Assembly: GCA_002453265.1 (NCBI GenBank)
Contig: DKGK01000021.1
Span: 448-11,322 of the forward strand
DNA from: Flavobacteriales bacterium UBA6772
Lineage (GTDB): Bacteria > Bacteroidota > Bacteroidia > Flavobacteriales > UBA7430
Direction of reading: 5' to 3'
Length of the DNA: 10,875 nucleotides
Positions 7,651-10,875 of this stretch are shown here, piece after piece; the stretch's first letter is position 1, and every line of letters begins with the position of its first letter. Both the position numbers and the translations under genes were made by a program. The notes below the pieces were generated by a model. That model had not been told where the DNA came from, did not search any database, and worked only from the letters and a program-made list of their open reading frames with translations.

Positions 7651-9275
7651 GAATGTTGTCAATCCTTTATTCATGTAATGAAAAAAAAAATGAGACTAAG
7701 CAGCATATAAATAAATTAACAATATTAAGTAATGAGCAAGCTACAAGTGGTTGGTATAATTTCCCCCTGAGAATAGAACTTGATTCTGGAAATATACTTA
7801 TTGCTAAGGATGAAGTTAAAGAAGCTGAATATTACACATCTAATAGAAACTATACGAATTATGGGCAAAAAGTTCTTTTAGAAAATCACCAGTTAGATAA
7901 AGCAAAGCTTAGTACAAACTCTGAAATAATGAGTTCACATTTATTGAATAGGCAAGATGTTAAAGAATGGGAAATTCCCAAAATAATAGATTTAAAAATT
8001 GGAATACCGGTATTTTTCAAAGACCCTAAAAATGGTGAATTGGATAAGAGAATATTTTTCAATCGTTCAAAAAAAATCCATAATAACTTAATGAGTATCT
8101 CATTAGTGGTAGATCCAAATGATCTTTTTAATTATAAGACAGGTATACATACGCAAGGAATTAATAAAGATATAAATAATCCTAAAAGGGGAAACTACAG
8201 CTTAAGAGGTAAGGATTGGGAAAGAGCTGCGACAACACAAATATTTAGTGAGCAAGAGCAATTACTATATGAATCTGAAGTAGGCATAAGAATACATGGA
8301 AACTTAAGTCGTGCACAACCACAAAAATCATTTACTATAATCGTAAAGAATAGATTTAATTCTAAAATAGCTAAGCTTAATTTATTTGGAGAGGAAAAAA
8401 GGATTCATAGAATGATTTTGAGAACTCCATTTACCTCTTCTATGCAAGGGCAATCTATTCTAATGGATTCGTATATTAGTAAAATTGCACTTAAACTAAA
8501 TTTAGACGCAATGGGTTCAACACCATGTAATCTATATTTAAATGGTGAATATTGGGGTTTATATCACCTAAGAGAAAAAACAGATCAGTATTATTTAAAA
8601 GAAAAATACGAAATAACTAAAAAATCGATAACCATAATAGAAATTGATTTAAAAACAAAGGACCATTATAAAACCTGTTATGGAGAGAAATCGGAATGGG
8701 ATTCACTTATAAGTTATTTAAATATGCATGACATTTCAGAAAGTGAGCATTATAATTATATATCCAAAAAAGTAGCAATAAATAATTTAATCGACTACCT
8801 AATTGTGTCCACATTTTTCGCTAATAAAGACTGGCCTGGAAATAATTTCAAATTCTGGAAATCTGAAGAACTAGACAATAAATGGCGTTTTATAATTCAC
8901 GATATGGATGCTTGTTTTAGAAACGACAACATGTTTAAATACCTCTTAAAAGAAAACCAATTAAGCGGAAATAATATTTCTGTGAGCACTCTTTTATTTA
9001 GTAAACTCTTTAAAAACAAACTCTTCTTAAATAAGTTTAATGAGCGCTATTTAGAACTAAAAGAAGGGGCTTTAGAGCCGAACTTTCTCTTAAAAGAATT
9101 GAATTTATTGGCAAATAATATAGCACCAAGTATCGTATCTCAAAGTGAAAGATGGCACATGCCCGAATCTGAGGAATTATGGTTAAAAAAGATTAAGAAG
9201 ATGAGGAAATACATCAAAAAAAGGCATTCAATATATCAGAAACACTTAAACGAACTCCTAAAGGGGCAAATGTAG
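7614..9275 (+). CDS. CotH-family lipoprotein (putative secretory kinase), long form
   Basis: This 553-residue protein is a second, differently built CotH-family member. The N-terminus is a lipoprotein signal with lipobox LYSC and lipidated C21. Residues about 45-155 (SGWYNFPLRIELD, later AEYYTSNRNYTNYGQKV) resemble a degenerate chitobiase/hexosaminidase C-terminal-like domain often found before CotH domains. The CotH region follows: SISLVVDPNDLFNYKTGI (161-178), EVGIRIHGNLSR (222-233), NGEYWGLYHLREKTDQYYL (310-328), NKDWPGNNFKFWK (404-416) and KWRFIIHDMDACF (423-435), whose D430 and D432 match the acidic active-site-type motif. Residues about 525-550 are Lys-rich and helical. Lipidation implies periplasmic or surface location; which one is undecided. 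Ten consecutive A residues (7681-7690) follow the lipidated Cys codon. It overlaps the beta-helix gene tail to tail by 18 bases. Substrate unknown. Confidence 0.87.
   Translation: MGQTFIKSIVFIGMLSILYSCNEKKNETKQHINKLTILSNEQATSGWYNFPLRIELDSGNILIAKDEVKEAEYYTSNRNYTNYGQKVLLENHQLDKAKLSTNSEIMSSHLLNRQDVKEWEIPKIIDLKIGIPVFFKDPKNGELDKRIFFNRSKKIHNNLMSISLVVDPNDLFNYKTGIHTQGINKDINNPKRGNYSLRGKDWERAATTQIFSEQEQLLYESEVGIRIHGNLSRAQPQKSFTIIVKNRFNSKIAKLNLFGEEKRIHRMILRTPFTSSMQGQSILMDSYISKIALKLNLDAMGSTPCNLYLNGEYWGLYHLREKTDQYYLKEKYEITKKSITIIEIDLKTKDHYKTCYGEKSEWDSLISYLNMHDISESEHYNYISKKVAINNLIDYLIVSTFFANKDWPGNNFKFWKSEELDNKWRFIIHDMDACFRNDNMFKYLLKENQLSGNNISVSTLLFSKLFKNKLFLNKFNERYLELKEGALEPNFLLKELNLLANNIAPSIVSQSERWHMPESEELWLKKIKKMRKYIKKRHSIYQKHLNELLKGQM
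7631..7662 (-). promoter_or_regulatory. Candidate promoter of the short CotH-family gene
   Basis: On the minus strand TTG (7662-7660), a 21-base spacer and TAGATTTG (7638-7631) fit the Bacteroidota consensus. Transcription would start near 7625, about 18 bases before the ATG at 7607. The whole promoter lies inside the opposite gene's signal-peptide region and mirrors the box at 7578-7585. Confidence 0.5.
7681..7690 (+). repeat. A10 homopolymer within the long CotH-family gene
   Basis: Ten consecutive A residues encode the Glu-Lys-Lys-Asn stretch two residues after the lipidated cysteine. A one-base change in length would frameshift the gene just after the signal peptide, so the tract could act as a slippage site. 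A long A run is not rare in such AT-rich DNA. Confidence 0.6.
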
Positions 9276-10355
9276 ATGAATCGTTTTTCGCAAAGAATTT
9301 AAGTTAGGGCTAGCTAAGTTTAAAGGATTATTTTTGCCCGCTAGACTTAAGTCACTATAGCAGTTCCAAAATTTAAAGCTACTATATTCACTTGTGTTTG
9401 TATTATTTTCATTGTTGACAAAAAAAGTTGAATTGACCTCAGAAAGAGCATTTGTAAGTATATTTCCCGTTATTGGAAATGCTAAACCTGTAGAATTACC
9501 TTCTAAAATACAATTAGAAATGTCCACAAGACTGTTCAATTTTACCGCTATGCCAATTTTGTTATTCGTAATTAAATTATGATTAATTCTAATGGTTTCC
9601 TCTTTAGAAACGATCTCTTTACTACCTATAGATATTCCTTTATCTTTTGAATACTCAATGTTGTTATAGCTAATAATAATGTTTTTACAATTATTCAAAT
9701 CAATTCCATCGTCATTAGAATACGAGATCTTATTCCCTGTTATTAAAGCATCTTCTAAATTCGATAGTTCAATAGCATCTGGAAGGTACAGAAATTTATT
9801 ATTACGTATAAGACACGAGCCTTTGTTAATCCCAAGCCCTTCATTTAAATTATTACCTAAAAAACTAGAATTTTCGATATAAACATTCGACTTATAAGAA
9901 GAAATCACAAAAGACGAAATCTTGTTTTTAGTCTCAAATGGAAGAACTTTAAAAGAACAACTATCAATACGGATTTCTGAGTTATTTAAGAATAGAGCTG
10001 TATTTGTAAAATGAGTATTTTTAAAAGTCGAGGAAAGATTAGAATGCTTAAAATACAGACTTACTTCTGCTCCAGAAGTGTTAATATAAATGGGATCGAA
10101 CTCACTACCATTAGCAACAATTTGTCCATCGCAATAAATACTACAGGTGTCACACAAAGTTAAGTCAACACCTTGTTCAATGGTTAGAACTACTGATTTT
10201 AAAATATTTACAGAACTTTCAGCATAATAAGATGTATGTTTTTTTAAGCAAGTATTTTTAGTAATCTCAGTAGGTAATACTTCAAAAGTAGATGAAGTAT
10301 TACACGAAGATACAATCGATAAAGCAAAAATAATAAACGCAAATTTTAGATTCAT
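9258..10355 (-). CDS. Right-handed parallel beta-helix lipoprotein
   Basis: This 365-residue protein has a lipoprotein signal MNLKFAFIIFALSIVSSC (lipobox VSSC, C18) and a region (about 44-95) of the kind that begins many Bacteroidota beta-helix proteins: VVLTIEQGVDLTL, then GQIVANGSEFDPIYI. Pectate-lyase-type coils follow from about 115 to 335. Hydrophobic turn positions F165, F188, I210, I233, I262 and I283 are spaced 22-29 residues apart, mostly 22-23, with an Asn two residues earlier in five of them (N186, N208, N231, N260, N281), an asparagine ladder. Catalytic residues of a polysaccharide lyase are not recognisable, so it may be structural or a binding protein. It has nine cysteines after C18, including CX2CX3C at 68-75. 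Its last codons overlap the end of the long CotH gene by 18 bases. Its proximity suggests a partner or substrate of the CotH proteins; that is inference. Confidence 0.85.
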   Translation of the reverse strand: MNLKFAFIIFALSIVSSCNTSSTFEVLPTEITKNTCLKKHTSYYAESSVNILKSVVLTIEQGVDLTLCDTCSIYCDGQIVANGSEFDPIYINTSGAEVSLYFKHSNLSSTFKNTHFTNTALFLNNSEIRIDSCSFKVLPFETKNKISSFVISSYKSNVYIENSSFLGNNLNEGLGINKGSCLIRNNKFLYLPDAIELSNLEDALITGNKISYSNDDGIDLNNCKNIIISYNNIEYSKDKGISIGSKEIVSKEETIRINHNLITNNKIGIAVKLNSLVDISNCILEGNSTGLAFPITGNILTNALSEVNSTFFVNNENNTNTSEYSSFKFWNCYSDLSLAGKNNPLNLASPNLNSLRKTIHLHLPL

Positions 10356-10404
10356 TATAATGTTTTGTTAGATACGTATGAGGTTCAAAGCAACCGTACA
10401 AATG

Positions 10405-10412
10405 CAAAAATA
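10405..10412 (-). promoter_or_regulatory. Weak candidate -7 box for the beta-helix gene
   Basis: The minus strand reads TATTTTTG, an exact TANNTTTG match, about 50 bases before the ATG at 10355. No TTG is seen at the right distance upstream, and in AT-rich DNA such a box can occur by chance. Confidence 0.3.
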
Positions 10413-10500
10413 ATAGATATTTACTTCTAACGAACCAGTACTATCTTATTTTTTGAGTTTAAAAATATCCAATTTTTCTTAAAATATTGTACTAAACTAC

Positions 10501-10590
10501 TCTCCAACATTCTGTCTCCTGACTCCCACAAAAATTCTATCTTCTAAACTTCTGCCACCTCTATTCTATCTACTACATTCTCCCCTTCCT
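10501..10590. repeat. Pyrimidine-rich degenerate heptamer tract
   Basis: Of these 90 bases, 67 are pyrimidines and only 3 are G on the plus strand. TTCT occurs at 10510, 10535, 10542, 10550, 10564 and 10578, with spacings of 25, 7, 8, 14 and 14, close to multiples of 7. This suggests a decayed tandem repeat with a unit like TTCTAYC. No coding frame fits. Confidence 0.45.
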
Positions 10591-10594
10591 ATCA

Positions 10595-10620
10595 ACTGAC
10601 TTAACCGCATAAAAGTCAGT
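10595..10620. promoter_or_regulatory. Perfect 8-bp inverted repeat, candidate activator site for grpE
   Basis: ACTGACTT (10595-10602) and AAGTCAGT (10613-10620) are exact reverse complements around a 10-base spacer. The centre is about 91 bases upstream of the start predicted from the sigma-54-type element, where enhancer-binding proteins usually bind. Its layout recalls the CIRCE heat-shock operator, but the sequence is different, so HrcA binding is not supported. Confidence 0.45.
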
Positions 10621-10672
10621 CAATATACTCAAACAACAATCAATTTACGCCAATATGTCACAACTTTCAATA

Positions 10673-10688
10673 TGGCAAACAATTTGCT
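10673..10688 (+). promoter_or_regulatory. Sigma-54-type -24/-12 promoter of grpE
   Basis: TGGCAA, a 5-base spacer and TTGCT match the sigma-54 consensus TGGCAC-N5-TTGCW at all but one position. The GG at 10674-10675 and the GC at 10686-10687 have the required 12-base offset. The predicted start is near 10699, leaving a 24-base leader. No TANNTTTG box lies between this element and the gene, which strengthens the reading. Confidence 0.55.
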
Positions 10689-10722
10689 TTGTGAAGTTTA
10701 GCAAAATCTAATAAAGATAAAG

Positions 10723-10875
10723 ATGCCAGAGAATAAAGAGCAAGACGAAGTACAAGCTACTACCGATACACAAGAAAATACAGAAGAGCAAGTTCAAGAA
10801 CAAGAGCCTGTTATAGAATTAACGCACGAAGAACAACTCGAAAAAGAAGTTATCGAACTAAAAGACAAACACTTA
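10723..10875 (+). CDS. grpE: GrpE nucleotide exchange factor, N-terminal part only
   Basis: GrpE releases ADP from DnaK and so drives the Hsp70 chaperone cycle in the cytoplasm. Only 51 codons lie in the window, open to the edge. The start MPENKEQDEVQ is followed by a Glu/Gln-rich acidic region typical of the disordered GrpE N-terminus, then LEKEVIELKDKHL (39-51), which matches the beginning of the long dimerising helix of flavobacterial GrpE proteins. The length fits: the family's conserved core starts at about this point. In this phylum dnaJ usually follows, but it would lie outside the window. The sigma-54-type element 35 bases upstream suggests stress-responsive expression. The call rests on a short, low-complexity stretch, so it is good but not certain. 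Confidence 0.78.
   Translation, partial: MPENKEQDEVQATTDTQENTEEQVQEQEPVIELTHEEQLEKEVIELKDKHL

Larger units (their letters stand above)
10356..10722. other. Divergent intergenic region, beta-helix gene / grpE
   Basis: These 367 bases hold no convincing ORF. From left to right they contain a weak -7 box for the beta-helix gene (10405-10412), an AT-rich stretch (about 10440-10490) in which I see nothing definable, a pyrimidine-rich degenerate heptamer tract (10501-10590), a perfect 8-bp inverted repeat (10595-10620), CAATAT three times (10621, 10651, 10668), and a sigma-54-type promoter (10673-10688). Confidence 0.7.

Noticed and set aside
9394..9882. Two short plus-strand frames opposite the beta-helix gene
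   Set aside because: The opposite strand encodes a clear lipoprotein with regular coil spacing; these frames are shadows of that sequence.
9258..10355. Polysaccharide lyase assignment for the beta-helix protein
   Set aside because: The fold is pectate-lyase-like, but no lyase catalytic or calcium-binding signature could be recognised, and no sugar-utilisation genes (SusC/SusD type) are nearby.
10595..10620. CIRCE (HrcA) operator upstream of grpE
   Set aside because: The spacing is similar but the arms ACTGACTT/AAGTCAGT do not match the CIRCE sequence TTAGCACTC/GAGTGCTAA.

Overview
The window looks like the chromosome of a Bacteroidota bacterium, most likely a flavobacterium. The ribosomal proteins are of flavobacterial type, there is a DUF4290 gene (a family I know only from this phylum) beside murA, start codons lack Shine-Dalgarno sequences, promoter boxes of the TANNTTTG type are present, and three proteins carry lipoprotein signals. 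No rRNA, tRNA, CRISPR array, insertion sequence or integrase was seen.

Layout. 1-870 (minus): rpsG (cut by the window edge just before its stop) and rpsL, with a good TTTG-N19-TANNTTTG promoter at 926-956. 871-1214: divergent intergenic region. 1215-6123 (plus): a tight housekeeping run of a UvrD/PcrA helicase, a DUF4290 protein, murA and, after a 69-base gap, an exported TlpA-like thioredoxin. MurA carries Asp instead of Cys at its PEP-loop position, which predicts intrinsic fosfomycin insensitivity.

6144-10355 is a visibly more AT-rich accessory block of three lipoprotein genes in alternating orientation: a CotH-family protein (minus), a second and different CotH-family protein (plus), and a right-handed beta-helix lipoprotein (minus). 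The two CotH genes are head to head with only 6 bases between their likely start codons. Each appears to be served by a TAGATTTG box lying inside the signal-peptide codons of the other, within an imperfect inverted repeat centred between the two starts. The second CotH gene and the beta-helix gene overlap tail to tail by 18 bases. CotH proteins are atypical kinases that phosphorylate extracytoplasmic proteins, so this could be a cell-envelope phosphorylation cassette with the beta-helix protein as partner or substrate. That role is inference.

10356-10722 is a long intergenic region with a pyrimidine-rich degenerate heptamer tract, a perfect 8-bp inverted repeat and a sigma-54-type -24/-12 element placed to drive the last gene, the start of grpE (10723 onward, cut by the window edge). 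The palindrome sits about 90 bases upstream of the predicted start site, as an enhancer-binding-protein site would.
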